Below, piece after piece: positions 8,930-17,496 of a DNA stretch of 43,649 nt. The stretch lies in the NCBI GenBank assembly GCA_020027535.1, contig JAHRAK010000005.1, positions 1 through 43,649 on the forward strand, in the 5' to 3' direction. The DNA comes from Nitrospirales bacterium (lineage in GTDB: Bacteria > Nitrospirota > Nitrospiria > Nitrospirales > UBA8639). A model generated the notes under the pieces. That model did no database searches, was not told where the DNA came from, and was given only the letters and a program-made list of their open reading frames with translations. The stretch's first letter is position 1; every line of letters starts with the position of its first letter. The translations under genes and the position numbers were made by a program.

Positions 8930-10207
8930 ATGGCCTGGACGCGTAAAATAGTCCTCGATAACGGCGTTCGCGTCGTGATGGAACGGATGCCGTCGCTCAA
9001 ATCCGTCGCCATGAGTGTCTGGGAAAACGTCGGCACCAGGGATGAAGGGCCGCGGCAAAAGGGTTTTGCCCACTTCCTTGAACATATGATGTTCAAAGGC
9101 ACTCGCCGTCGATCCGCGGCACAAATTTCTCACGAAATCGATAGCCTGGGTGGAGAGATGAATGCCTTTACCACGCATGAAACCACCACCCTGTACATCA
9201 AAGTGTTGGATCAACAGATCGGGCAGGCGATCGACTTGTTAGCCGACGTCTTCTATCACTCCCGGTTTGATCGCAAGGAAATCGAACGGGAAAAGCAGGT
9301 CGTGTTGGAAGAGATCCGAATGGTTCGAGACGACCCTGAAGACTTCGTGCAGGAACTGCATGCCAAGCAGGTGTTGCGGGGGCATCCCCTGGGGCGGTCG
9401 ATCCTGGGTGACCAGGCCACCATGAAACGCATTCAACGACGCGATCTTCTCCACTATCTGGATCAACACTATCGTCCGGAGAAAACCGTGATTGCGGTGG
9501 CCGGGAATTTTGAGGTGAAGAAGGTCGAGGTCTTAATCAATGCCGCATTTGGAAAGTGGGCCCCCGTGGGGAGTCAGGGGAATGGAGTGCAACGGCAGAA
9601 GCCGCCCCACGTTCGTGGCGGGATCATGGTGCATCAGAAGCGGTTGGAGCAGGTCCATCTCTGTATGGGATTTAAGGGACTTCCCGTGGCACATCCGGCC
9701 CGATACGCGGCCTATACGTTGAACGCCCTGCTTGGGGGCGGGATGAGTTCCCGGCTTTTTCAGGAAGTTCGGGAGAAACGCGGCCTGGCGTATACGATCT
9801 GTTCCCAATTGTCGAGTTTTTCAGATGGAGGGGTGTTGACCATTTATGCGGCGAGCGGTGCCAAAGAGGCGACCTCGGTGGTGGACCTGGTGTGTCGGGA
9901 AATCAAGAAATTGCAGAAACGCGGGCCCGTTCCTCAAGAAGTTGAGCGAACCAAGAACCAATTAAAAGGGACCGTGATGCTGGGGTTGGAAGGGACCTAT
10001 GGGCGAATGAACAAGTTGGCCAAGGATGAACTCGCGCAGGGGCGGTACGTGTCCCTCCAGGAACTCGTGTCTGCCATTGATCGCGTTTCCGTGCAGGATA
10101 TTCAAGAAATCGGCCGGGAGATCTTGGATTTTGGCGCAATGTCCATGACGGCGTTGGGACCCGTGAACCCGGAAACCTTTCAGGAAAACATTTTTGCGCA
10201 ACCCTGA
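8930..10207 (+). CDS. M16-family zinc metallopeptidase (processing-peptidase type)
   Basis: A 425-residue insulinase-type protease. The inverted zinc motif HFLEH is at residues 48-52 (H48, E51 catalytic, H52), with the distal acidic residues in VVLEEIRMVRDDPEDF. The C-terminal half has the partner-domain element LGGGMSSRLFQEVREKRGLAY that supplies the substrate-binding Arg/Tyr. It resembles mitochondrial processing peptidase beta and bacterial PqqL/YmxG; YmxG-type genes commonly sit after pnp. No signal peptide is visible. The frame is open to TTG 8834, but that extension is Arg/Ala-rich, unlike the family, so ATG 8930 (MAWTRKIVLDNG) is preferred despite a weak ribosome-binding site. Confidence 0.93.
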   Translation: MAWTRKIVLDNGVRVVMERMPSLKSVAMSVWENVGTRDEGPRQKGFAHFLEHMMFKGTRRRSAAQISHEIDSLGGEMNAFTTHETTTLYIKVLDQQIGQAIDLLADVFYHSRFDRKEIEREKQVVLEEIRMVRDDPEDFVQELHAKQVLRGHPLGRSILGDQATMKRIQRRDLLHYLDQHYRPEKTVIAVAGNFEVKKVEVLINAAFGKWAPVGSQGNGVQRQKPPHVRGGIMVHQKRLEQVHLCMGFKGLPVAHPARYAAYTLNALLGGGMSSRLFQEVREKRGLAYTICSQLSSFSDGGVLTIYAASGAKEATSVVDLVCREIKKLQKRGPVPQEVERTKNQLKGTVMLGLEGTYGRMNKLAKDELAQGRYVSLQELVSAIDRVSVQDIQEIGREILDFGAMSMTALGPVNPETFQENIFAQP

Positions 10208-10237
10208 AAAACCGGCAAATTTTCCTTGGAAAGCCTC

Positions 10238-10266
10238 TTGACAACTCGCAGCAGGATGAGTAGCAT
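10238..10266 (+). promoter_or_regulatory. Sigma70-type promoter for the exported-protein pair
   Basis: TTGACA (10238-10243, consensus) and TAGCAT (10261-10266, 4/6) are separated by 17 bases, about 160 bases before the first exported-protein gene. The long AT-rich 5' leader (10340-10427) ends in AAAGGAGGGGG, a strong ribosome-binding site. No clear terminator for the preceding peptidase gene is visible in the gap. Confidence 0.6.
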
Positions 10267-10427
10267 GGGCGACTCTGGTTAAAAGTGGAAGGTGGGGAAG
10301 GCCGAAAGTGGTCCCCTGCAAGGGGTGAGAAAAGGAGTTGTGCTTTTTCGTTGCAATTGAGAAGGTTTTTGGTTAAAAAGTACGAGTCGTTATTTTTATT
10401 ATGTCATCCTAAGTAAAGGAGGGGGAA

Positions 10428-10976
10428 ATGAAGAAGTCATTTTTCCGTGGGGGCGTTGTGGGAGTGCTGGCTGCAGCTCTGATGCTCGTTGGATTCATCG
10501 GTCTGGCAGATGCCCAAAAGGGCCCCTGTTCTAGCAACAAGAAATGTTCGGGTGATCCAAATCAAGTCGCCACTATCGGAGACATGAAGCTCGTCGGGAC
10601 CGCACCCGCAAGTTTAAAGGGTCGCGTGTATGCCCATTGGGCCGACAATCCGGCCGGCGAGATTCTCTTTGGCATTCAATATTGGAACACCAGCAACCCT
10701 GCCGAAACCGGTGACCCTCTTGGACGTGCGTCCGATGACCGGAACGTGGCCATTCCTGATCCGCTGTTCGCCTGCTGTGCGTGGGGGTATCAAGGTGGTG
10801 AGGATCGCAACAATCCATATGCGGGATGGTACAACCCGCAAACGACCGTGCGGTTACGCGTGAAAGATTCCGCGTTGATGAAGCAATTGACCGACGCGTC
10901 ACAAAATTTGGTGGCCATGGAAGTGAGCCTCGACGGCAACACGGTCACGGGCTTCAAAGTCCTCGCTGCCGAGTAA
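10428..10976 (+). CDS. Small exported protein of unknown function (four Cys)
   Basis: I do not recognise the family. The 182-residue product has a clear Sec signal peptide (KK at 2-3, hydrophobic core about 10-26, cleavage after LADA at residue 29), giving a mature protein of about 153 residues. It contains Cys34, Cys40 and an adjacent pair Cys116-Cys117, which in the periplasm could form disulfides or bind metal or cofactor. The middle is rich in Trp, Asn, Gly and Pro (ILFGIQYWNTSNPAETGDP), and the end looks like a beta-strand repeat (TVRLRVKDSALMK, LVAMEVSLDGNTVTGFKVLA). It has its own promoter and strong Shine-Dalgarno, suggesting high expression. The next gene is also exported and 87 bases away, so the two are likely co-expressed. 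Confidence 0.85.
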   Translation: MKKSFFRGGVVGVLAAALMLVGFIGLADAQKGPCSSNKKCSGDPNQVATIGDMKLVGTAPASLKGRVYAHWADNPAGEILFGIQYWNTSNPAETGDPLGRASDDRNVAIPDPLFACCAWGYQGGEDRNNPYAGWYNPQTTVRLRVKDSALMKQLTDASQNLVAMEVSLDGNTVTGFKVLAAE

Positions 10977-11063
10977 CTGACGAATTTGGTGCGTACATAA
11001 TAAGAGTACTTATTCAATTTTAAGAGTTTTTATCTTTAGCGCTTAATTGAGGAGGAAGGAATC

Positions 11064-11717
11064 ATGAAAATTGGGAAATCAGGGTTAGCCGTTTTAACTG
11101 CCTTGATCGTGGTGGGTTGCATGGCCTCCAGTGCGCTTGCCATTGAAGCATTCCAAGAACGGTTTGAGTGGGGAGATCTCAGCAAAGCGACCACCCTGCA
11201 CGGCCGAGTGGCGGTTGTTGATCCGTACGAAAAAGCCGCTTGGGTGAATATCGCGGTGTTTGGGGGCAATGCCGAGAGCGGGTACTATTGGCAGAAATAT
11301 TTCCCCGGAAAGAATTTGAAAGTCTACGCGGCTGATGATGGCGTGTGGAAAAAACTTGTCGCGGCGGGAAAAGGCTCACACAGTCAAGCGGTGATGAGTG
11401 GAACCGAAGCTTCCAACTACGGCTTGGTCGAACTCGTGATGCAAGAGACCGAGCAGAATCATCGGGTCGTGTCGTCGGTTAAAGAGATTCCTGAAGTGGC
11501 CGGCACGCCGGATAAACCAAGAAGTATTCATAGCCTGAGAGCCATCAGCGTCGTGGATTCCATTGACAACAATCATTGGGCACAAAACAAAAAGATGCAG
11601 TATGACGTGATGATCCCGGGTGTGGGACCGATTTCCGGTTTTATTCCCTATTCCAACCAAAAGCCCCATGCCTCCAAGGGGACAAAGGAAGGAAAGTTCG
11701 GGGGGTTGTTGCAATAA
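11064..11717 (+). CDS. Exported protein or lipoprotein of unknown function
   Basis: I do not recognise the family. The 217-residue product has an N-terminal signal with two readings: a lipobox-like VVGC (Cys19), which would make it a lipoprotein, or signal peptidase I cleavage after SSALA (residue 26). The mature part has many Trp/Tyr/Phe (ERFEWGDLSKATTLHGRV, ESGYYWQKYFPGKN) and no further Cys; it ends in a basic, Gly-rich tail (GTKEGKFGGLLQ). A strong Shine-Dalgarno (GAGGAGGAAGG) precedes the ATG. It pairs with the four-Cys exported protein upstream. The preceding gap is AT-rich and holds the small palindrome AATAAG-AGTA-CTTATT at 10999-11014. Confidence 0.85.
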   Translation: MKIGKSGLAVLTALIVVGCMASSALAIEAFQERFEWGDLSKATTLHGRVAVVDPYEKAAWVNIAVFGGNAESGYYWQKYFPGKNLKVYAADDGVWKKLVAAGKGSHSQAVMSGTEASNYGLVELVMQETEQNHRVVSSVKEIPEVAGTPDKPRSIHSLRAISVVDSIDNNHWAQNKKMQYDVMIPGVGPISGFIPYSNQKPHASKGTKEGKFGGLLQ

Positions 11718-11740
11718 AAAGGCTTTCTTCGTGAAGCAAA

Positions 11741-11773
11741 AGGGCAGGACCTCAGGTCCTGCCCTTTTTTTTT
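11741..11773 (+). terminator. Strong intrinsic terminator between converging genes
   Basis: An 11-bp perfect stem (AGGGCAGGACC / GGTCCTGCCCT) with a TCA loop is followed by nine T residues. It ends the exported-protein unit and touches the stop codon of mutS on the other strand. Read on the minus strand the hairpin is followed by only four T, so termination of mutS would be weaker. Confidence 0.95.
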
Positions 11774-14396
11774 ATTCGGCATCAAGACGTTTTTGAATAT
11801 CCGCTAATCGGTTTAACGCTTCGAGCGGAGTCATGGAGAACAGTTCCAACTGTTTGATTTCTTCAATCAAGGGATGGGGTTGGGGGGATGAGGAAACCTG
11901 GTGCTCAGGGTCTTGTTGCTGAATCCGGTTTCTCATGTTCTCGGAAGATGCCTCTTGTTCAAGTTGCGCCAGCACTTCTTCGGCTCTCGTAATGAGGGAA
12001 GAGGGTAATCCGGCGAGTTTTCCCACGTGGATTCCATAACTGCGAGCGGCCTTCCCCGGTTTGATTTTTCTTAAAAAAATGACCTGATCTTTATCCTCTT
12101 TCACCGCAACGGTGAGGTTTTGAACGCCTTCCCGAAACTTTTCCAAATCCGTCATTTCATGATAGTGGGTGGCAAAGAGGGTCCTCGCTCCGAGTATCCG
12201 CCTGTCTTGAATATGTTCGGCGATCGCCCAGGCCAGGCTTAATCCATCGTAGGTACTGGTGCCCCGCCCAATTTCATCGAGAAGGATAAGACTACGAGAC
12301 GTGGCGCCACGCAAAATGGCGGCCGTTTCCAACATTTCCACCATAAAGGTGCTCAACCCAAAAGCTAAGTTATCCGAGGCTCCCACCCGTGTAAACATCC
12401 GATCGATGACCCCGATTTTCGCTTCGGAGGCCGGAACAAAACAGCCGAGATGGGCCATGAGCACAATCAGCCCGGTTTGCCGCAAAAACGTGCTTTTCCC
12501 AGCCATGTTCGGGCCGGTCAGCAACAATAATCGATGGGCGTCGAAGTCCAGGCAGGAGTCGTTGGGGATAAATCCTTCGGGCAAGTCGAATTGTTCAACC
12601 ACCGGATGGCGTCCATTTTTTATGAGGATGATGCCTCCGTCGTGCATGTCGGGTTTGACGTAGCGATTCCTGGAAGCCACCTCTGCAAAATTCGAGAGAA
12701 CGTTGAGCTGGGCCACGTGCCTGGCCATTTTTTGAATTCGGAAAACATGGCGGGCCATCTGTCGCAGCATCGTCTGAAAACGTTCTTGCTCGGCGCGTCG
12801 CAACGTCTCATTGGTCCCGGACAGTTGGGCTTCAATCCGTTCCAGGTCTTCAGTCGTATACCGTTCGGCGTTCACCAATGTTTGTTTCCGTCGAAAATAT
12901 TCCGGCACACGAGACAGGTTGGCTTTCGTGACTTCGAAATAGTATCCGAATACCTGGTTGTATTTGATTTTTAGCGAATCAATGCCGCTCTGCTCTCGTT
13001 CGCGTTGTTCCAGCTCGGTCAACCATTGCACGCCATTGCGGGTCACGTGTCGCAGCTCATCGATGATGGGATCAACGCCGTCTCGAAAGATCGGTCCTTC
13101 TTTGACGGAAGCCGGCGTATTGGGGTCGATGGAGTCCTCAATAAGCGTGGTGACATCCGAAAGGGCATCCCACCGCTGCAAGACGGAGTTGACAAGAGGA
13201 TCGGCAATGCCGTCGAAGAGCAGAAAAAGCTGCGGGAGAATGTGCAGAGAGTCTTTTAAACGGAGAACGTCCCGCGGAGTGGCCGTGCCCATCACCACGC
13301 GGCTGCTTAATCGCTCGAGGTCATGCAGGTCTTTTAAGAACGAACGAACGTGCAGGCGAAGCTTCAGGTTTTCCATGAACGTGGACACCGCGTTGAGCCG
13401 GCGTTGAATGGATTCGTTGTCAGTCAGGGGACGAACGATCCATTGCCGCAAAAGCCGGCTTCCCATCGCCGTGACCGTCTGATCGAGAACCGACAGCAAG
13501 GTGGAGTGTTGTTGATCGGGATGTAACGCCTGGACCAGTTCCAGGTTACGCATGGTCATGGCGTCCAGGTGCATCTCCCGAGCGGGTTCAAGGAGTTCCG
13601 GTTTTTGGATATGGCGGTGTTCCAGCGTCGGTTGGGTATGTTTCAGATAACGCAGAATGCATCCACCGGCTAGGACACCGGGCCCTGTGGGAGAGAGTCC
13701 AAGCATGTCCACGCGGTCGACCTCGAAATGAGCCCGGAGCATGTCCTGCGAAGCGTTCAATTCGAAATAGGGAGAGGGCTGTTCCGTCACGCGAGGTAAC
13801 CGCAGGGGTTCCAGGAGCCTGTCGAGCGCGATCGCTTCCGTTTTGTCAGGGATAATCACTTCTTGAGGGCCCAGGCGGATGAGTTCGTCCAGCATCGAGT
13901 CCTTCTCGGAAAATTCCGCAACGAGAAATTGTCCGGTCGAAAGATCGATCGAGGCGAGCCCAAAACGGCAACGCGAATGGGCCGGATCGGGTTGAACGGA
14001 TAAGGCCGCCAGGAAGTTGGCCGCTTTGGCGTCCAGTAACTCATCGTCGAAAATCGTGCCGGGGGTGTACAGTCGTACGACCTCTCGTCGGACCAGTCCT
14101 TTGGCCGATTTGGGGTCTTCCACCTGCTCGCAGAGCGCAACGGTTTTCCCGGTTTTCAGTAACTTGGCCAGATAGTTCGTGGCCGCGTGATACGGCACCC
14201 CACAGAGGGGAACGGGGTTGGGGCTGTTCTTGTTCCTGGTCGTCAGGGCGATATTGAGCAGGGCCGCGGCCTCTTTCGCGTCCTCGTAAAACATTTCATA
14301 GAAGTCACCCACGCGAAAAAAAACAATCGTATCCGGGTAGTGTTGTTTGATGTCCCAATATTGTTTCAGCAGTGGCTTCAGTTCGGATTGACCCAT
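11772..14396 (-). CDS. mutS: DNA mismatch repair protein MutS
   Basis: MutS recognises mismatches and small loops and recruits MutL. The 874-residue product has the mismatch-reading Phe-x-Glu motif at F32-Y33-E34 (FFRVGDFYEMF), connector and lever/clamp domains, and a C-terminal ATPase: Walker A GPNMAGKST near residue 626, signature STFMVEMLETAAIL, Walker B LILLDEIGRGTSTYDG and the ATHYHE switch. The last 30 residues (KQLELFSMTPLEALNRLADIQ) form the MutS1 C-terminal oligomerisation helix. The ATG is 7 bases after the tsaE stop; AAGG lies about 10 bases upstream. Last gene of the pdxJ-nnr-tsaE-mutS operon. Confidently MutS1, not MutS2, because the mismatch-binding domain is intact. Confidence 0.97.
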   Translation of the reverse strand: MGQSELKPLLKQYWDIKQHYPDTIVFFRVGDFYEMFYEDAKEAAALLNIALTTRNKNSPNPVPLCGVPYHAATNYLAKLLKTGKTVALCEQVEDPKSAKGLVRREVVRLYTPGTIFDDELLDAKAANFLAALSVQPDPAHSRCRFGLASIDLSTGQFLVAEFSEKDSMLDELIRLGPQEVIIPDKTEAIALDRLLEPLRLPRVTEQPSPYFELNASQDMLRAHFEVDRVDMLGLSPTGPGVLAGGCILRYLKHTQPTLEHRHIQKPELLEPAREMHLDAMTMRNLELVQALHPDQQHSTLLSVLDQTVTAMGSRLLRQWIVRPLTDNESIQRRLNAVSTFMENLKLRLHVRSFLKDLHDLERLSSRVVMGTATPRDVLRLKDSLHILPQLFLLFDGIADPLVNSVLQRWDALSDVTTLIEDSIDPNTPASVKEGPIFRDGVDPIIDELRHVTRNGVQWLTELEQREREQSGIDSLKIKYNQVFGYYFEVTKANLSRVPEYFRRKQTLVNAERYTTEDLERIEAQLSGTNETLRRAEQERFQTMLRQMARHVFRIQKMARHVAQLNVLSNFAEVASRNRYVKPDMHDGGIILIKNGRHPVVEQFDLPEGFIPNDSCLDFDAHRLLLLTGPNMAGKSTFLRQTGLIVLMAHLGCFVPASEAKIGVIDRMFTRVGASDNLAFGLSTFMVEMLETAAILRGATSRSLILLDEIGRGTSTYDGLSLAWAIAEHIQDRRILGARTLFATHYHEMTDLEKFREGVQNLTVAVKEDKDQVIFLRKIKPGKAARSYGIHVGKLAGLPSSLITRAEEVLAQLEQEASSENMRNRIQQQDPEHQVSSSPQPHPLIEEIKQLELFSMTPLEALNRLADIQKRLDAE

Positions 14397-14403
14397 GAGG
14401 ACG

Positions 14404-14916
14404 CTACCTTGAGCCCGGCATGATCGCGTGAAGCAGGCCGCGACTCCGTGGCCCGAAAGCTTGAACCTTCACGCGACGAATGTTTTTTCCCGTATGGAGG
14501 AAATGAATCGAAAGATAATCATCGGGCAACCACGCGGCAGGCAGCCGGTCAGCCCATTCAATGAGGACAACGAAGTCTCCGTTAAAATACTCGGCCAATC
14601 CCGTGTCAGCCAATTCCGTCGACTGTTCCAGTCGATACAAATCAACGTGGGCAAGCATCAGGGGTCCGACGTATTCTTGAATAAAGGTAAAGGTGGGACT
14701 GCTGACGACGTGGGGATCGAGTCCTGCACCCAGGGCGACGCCGCGGACAAACGTCGTTTTCCCGGAGCCCAACTCACCAACGAGCGTGATGACCGCGCCC
14801 CGCTCAAGACGGCGGCCGATGGTTGAGCCGAATGTCTTGGTTTGCGAAGATGACGTCAGGGCGAGGGTCCAGGGCTCCATGTGTTCAATGGCCATATGGT
14901 CCGGGAACGGCTTCAC
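14404..14916 (-). CDS. tsaE: tRNA t6A biosynthesis ATPase TsaE
   Basis: TsaE (YjeE) is the small ATPase that powers TsaB-TsaD in making threonylcarbamoyl-adenosine 37 of tRNA. The 170-residue product shows the P-loop GELGSGKT (about 47-54), then SSPTFTFIQEY, HVDLYRLE and IEWADRLP, all family hallmarks. The GTG at 14916 overlaps the nnr stop (GTGA), which argues for translational coupling; an internal ATG at 14895 or 14880 would give a more typical N-terminus, and no start has a clear Shine-Dalgarno. Nnr and TsaE are neighbours in many bacteria. Confidence 0.93.
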   Translation of the reverse strand: MKPFPDHMAIEHMEPWTLALTSSSQTKTFGSTIGRRLERGAVITLVGELGSGKTTFVRGVALGAGLDPHVVSSPTFTFIQEYVGPLMLAHVDLYRLEQSTELADTGLAEYFNGDFVVLIEWADRLPAAWLPDDYLSIHFLHTGKNIRRVKVQAFGPRSRGLLHAIMPGSR

Positions 14917-16481
14917 GGTCGGTAGGCGCCGGCATCCAGCACGTGGGTGATGGCCTGGGGCAGGTAGACGAGAAGATCACCGGCCATCAAACTCGGATAC
15001 CCATACGCCTGAGCCGCGAGGTCGCCTGCCAATCCGTGAAGATAGACGCCGCTTTGAGCCGCCTCCCACGGTGAGACCCCTTGCGCGAGCAAACCGGCAA
15101 GGATCCCGGTGAGAACGTCTCCCGTTCCGGCAGTGGCCATGCCGGGGTTTCCGGTCGGTGTCATGGCAGTCGCTCCATGAGGATGGGCAACAATCGTTCG
15201 TGCTCCCTTCAATACCACGATGCTCGAATGGGTGCGGGCAAAGTCTTGAGCAATCCCCAAACGATCGAGGTTCACGGTGGTCGCCGTCGATTCACCAAGC
15301 AGCCGCGCCATTTCTCCGGGGTGGGGAGTCACGATCGGGGAGAGCGGGCATGAACGGAGGAGACTCGTATGGCCCGCCAAGGCATTCAGCGCGTCGGCAT
15401 CGATGACGATCGGGCGCTCGCACCGGGCGATCAGCGTTCGAATCACTTCAGCGGTTTCAGCATGCGTCGAGAGCCCCGGTCCCATGCCGATCGCATTGCG
15501 GGATTGCAAAAAGGTTTGCAACTGGGGCAGGGCTTGTCGCGACAGCGTGGACTCTGCGGTTTCGGGAAGCGGTAAGGTCATGACTTCCGGAACGCCTGAG
15601 GCGACACCGGCCTGCACACCGGCCGGCGTCGCCACGGTGACAAGCCCGGCGCCTGCTCTGAAGGCCGCTTTGGCCGCCAAGGCGGCGGCTCCGCTTTTCC
15701 CGGATGAGCCGGCAATGATCCCGGCGTGACCAAACGTCCCCTTATGTGCCGAGGCCGGGCGCTTGGGCAGCCAAGGTCGAATAGTGGGAGGAGTCAACAG
15801 CGCAATGGGAAGACGCAGATCTTCGACGTACTGAGCAGGAATGCCGATATCGGCGCAATGAAGGCGGCCGACGTGATCAATCCCCGCTCCCAGAAAGAGC
15901 CCGAGCTTGGGATTCCCCAACGTGACGGTCAGGTGGGCGTGAACCGCCGTCCCTAACGTCGCTCCGGTATCCGCATCAATGCCGGAAGGAATATCCACCG
16001 CAACGGTGGGAGCCTCCGAGGCATTCATGGCGTGAATGGCTTCATGGTACAGGCCGGTGATCGGTGAAGACGTTCCGGTTCCCAGGAGCGCGTCGACAAG
16101 AACGTGGCTGTGTCGGACCAACTGGTGCATGTGGTCCGCGGAGGGGGCACTCAAGACGCTCGACCGGCCGGCGCCTTTGATAAACCGTTGATACATCAGT
16201 TTGGCGTCACCCTTGAGATCGCGGGTCTGCGCAAGAAGACAGACCTGGACAACACTGCGTTGTTGACGCAGGAGTCTTGCGACGACGAACCCATCTCCTC
16301 CATTGTTGCCTTTTCCGCAGAAGACCGTCACTGTTTTCCCCTTCAAGGGGCCGAAGGTCTCTTTCATGGCCGACACCACGCCGGATCCTGCGCGTTCCAT
16401 CAACGTTGTTCCGGGCACGCCGGCCTCGTGGATCGTGCGACGATCGAGTTCTCGCATCTGGTGGGCGGTGACGATTTTCAT
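14913..16481 (-). CDS. nnr: Bifunctional NAD(P)H-hydrate epimerase / dehydratase
   Basis: This 522-residue enzyme repairs damaged NAD(P)H hydrates. The N-terminal YjeF_N epimerase domain (about 1-215) has TVFCGKGNNGGDGFVVARLL and the AVDIPSGIDADTG motif; the C-terminal ADP-dependent dehydratase domain (about 230-510) has KSGAAALAAKAAFRAGAGLVTVA, IVTPHPGEMARLLG and the catalytic stretch NPGMATAGTGDVLTGILAGL. Both sets of active-site residues look intact, so both reactions are expected. It starts 29 bases after pdxJ and overlaps tsaE by four bases. Confidence 0.95.
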   Translation of the reverse strand: MKIVTAHQMRELDRRTIHEAGVPGTTLMERAGSGVVSAMKETFGPLKGKTVTVFCGKGNNGGDGFVVARLLRQQRSVVQVCLLAQTRDLKGDAKLMYQRFIKGAGRSSVLSAPSADHMHQLVRHSHVLVDALLGTGTSSPITGLYHEAIHAMNASEAPTVAVDIPSGIDADTGATLGTAVHAHLTVTLGNPKLGLFLGAGIDHVGRLHCADIGIPAQYVEDLRLPIALLTPPTIRPWLPKRPASAHKGTFGHAGIIAGSSGKSGAAALAAKAAFRAGAGLVTVATPAGVQAGVASGVPEVMTLPLPETAESTLSRQALPQLQTFLQSRNAIGMGPGLSTHAETAEVIRTLIARCERPIVIDADALNALAGHTSLLRSCPLSPIVTPHPGEMARLLGESTATTVNLDRLGIAQDFARTHSSIVVLKGARTIVAHPHGATAMTPTGNPGMATAGTGDVLTGILAGLLAQGVSPWEAAQSGVYLHGLAGDLAAQAYGYPSLMAGDLLVYLPQAITHVLDAGAYRP

Positions 16482-16510
16482 GACGAATCAAGCACGAACG
16501 CGCCGGGCAG

Positions 16511-17239
16511 CTAGTGACGAAGCGATGAAGGGATCAAAGCTCTCATTTCCCTGACGGCTCGTTCGAGGCCGACGAGAACCGCACGGGAAATAATACTGTG
16601 CCCGATGTTGAATTCCACGATTTCGGTGATTTCCGTCAGGCGGTCGATATTGTGATACGTCAGCCCATGGCCGGCATTCACCTCCAGCCCTAATTGTTGG
16701 GCAAGGCGTGCTCCCTGCAGAAGGGCTTCGACTTCTTTCCGGATCTCTCGGGGCTGGTGGCTGTTGGCATACGTTCCGGTGTGCAGTTCGACGGCATCGG
16801 CGCCGACTTTGTGCGCGGCGCGGATTTGACCCCGGTCCGGGTCGATGAACAGGCTGACCGGAATCTGAGCGTCGTGGAAGAGGCGAATCAAGGGGGTGAG
16901 TCGCTTCCGATGTTCCGTCACCGCAAGCCCGCCTTCGGTGGTGAGTTCCTGTCGCCGTTCAGGGACCAGCGTGACTTTATCGGGCCGGACACGCAACGCA
17001 ATCTTTGCGGTCGCGTCGTCCGCGGCCATTTCCAGATTCAAAACGGAAGGGACAATATCCCGGAGCAGAGTCAGGTCTCGTTCCTGGATGTGTCGCCGGT
17101 CTTCACGAAGATGGACGACCAAGCCGTCCGCGCCTCCCAGATCCGCCAGTACCGCCGCGGCAATGGGATCCGGCTCATGCCCGCCTCGGGCCTGCCGGAG
17201 AGTGGCGACGTGGTCGATGTTGACGCCGAGCCGAGCCAT
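16511..17239 (-). CDS. pdxJ: Pyridoxine 5'-phosphate synthase PdxJ
   Basis: PdxJ condenses 1-deoxy-xylulose 5-phosphate with 3-amino-2-oxopropyl phosphate to pyridoxine 5'-phosphate, the last ring-forming step of DXP-dependent vitamin B6 synthesis. The 242-residue TIM-barrel product has [16 protein letters not shown] at the N-terminus, [23 protein letters not shown], and [12 protein letters not shown] near the C-terminus, all PdxJ signatures. The frame extends to 17263, but ATG 17239 follows GAAAGG at good spacing and gives the normal N-terminus. First gene of the minus-strand operon; the PLP made here is the cofactor of the aminotransferase and threonine synthase encoded divergently. Confidence 0.96.
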   Translation of the reverse strand: MARLGVNIDHVATLRQARGGHEPDPIAAAVLADLGGADGLVVHLREDRRHIQERDLTLLRDIVPSVLNLEMAADDATAKIALRVRPDKVTLVPERRQELTTEGGLAVTEHRKRLTPLIRLFHDAQIPVSLFIDPDRGQIRAAHKVGADAVELHTGTYANSHQPREIRKEVEALLQGARLAQQLGLEVNAGHGLTYHNIDRLTEITEIVEFNIGHSIISRAVLVGLERAVREMRALIPSSLRH

Positions 17240-17293
17240 GGCAACCTTTCTGATCCGTGTCAAGGTGCAGGGAGAGAGAACCTGCTCCCGTGC

Positions 17294-17322
17294 ATTATGG
17301 CAAAACAGGCAAGGGGTCGCAA
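17294..17322 (-). promoter_or_regulatory. Predicted promoter of the pdxJ-nnr-tsaE-mutS operon
   Basis: On the minus strand TTGCGA (17322-17317, 4/6) and CATAAT (17299-17294, 5/6) are separated by 17 bases. Transcription would start near 17287, about 48 bases before the pdxJ ATG. It is divergent from the aminotransferase promoter about 80 bases away. Confidence 0.55.
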
Positions 17323-17399
17323 TGAACCATGCTCGGTCAACCCGGAGAAGGCGCGTTCCTGAGCGTCTAAGAAAAAAGCTGAAAAAACAAAGCCTTTCA

Positions 17400-17428
17400 T
17401 TGACTGGTTGTCTGGCCTCTACTACAAT
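17400..17428 (+). promoter_or_regulatory. Predicted sigma70 promoter of the amino-acid gene cluster
   Basis: TTGACT (17400-17405, 5/6) and TACAAT (17423-17428, 5/6) are separated by exactly 17 bases. Transcription would start near 17435, about 60 bases before the aminotransferase ATG. It is one of the best promoter matches in the window. Confidence 0.75.
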
Positions 17429-17496
17429 AACAGGTTATCACCGTGACGCGTCATCACTGGCCGTTTTTCTGTCAACCATCGTTGTTCTGCTGAACC

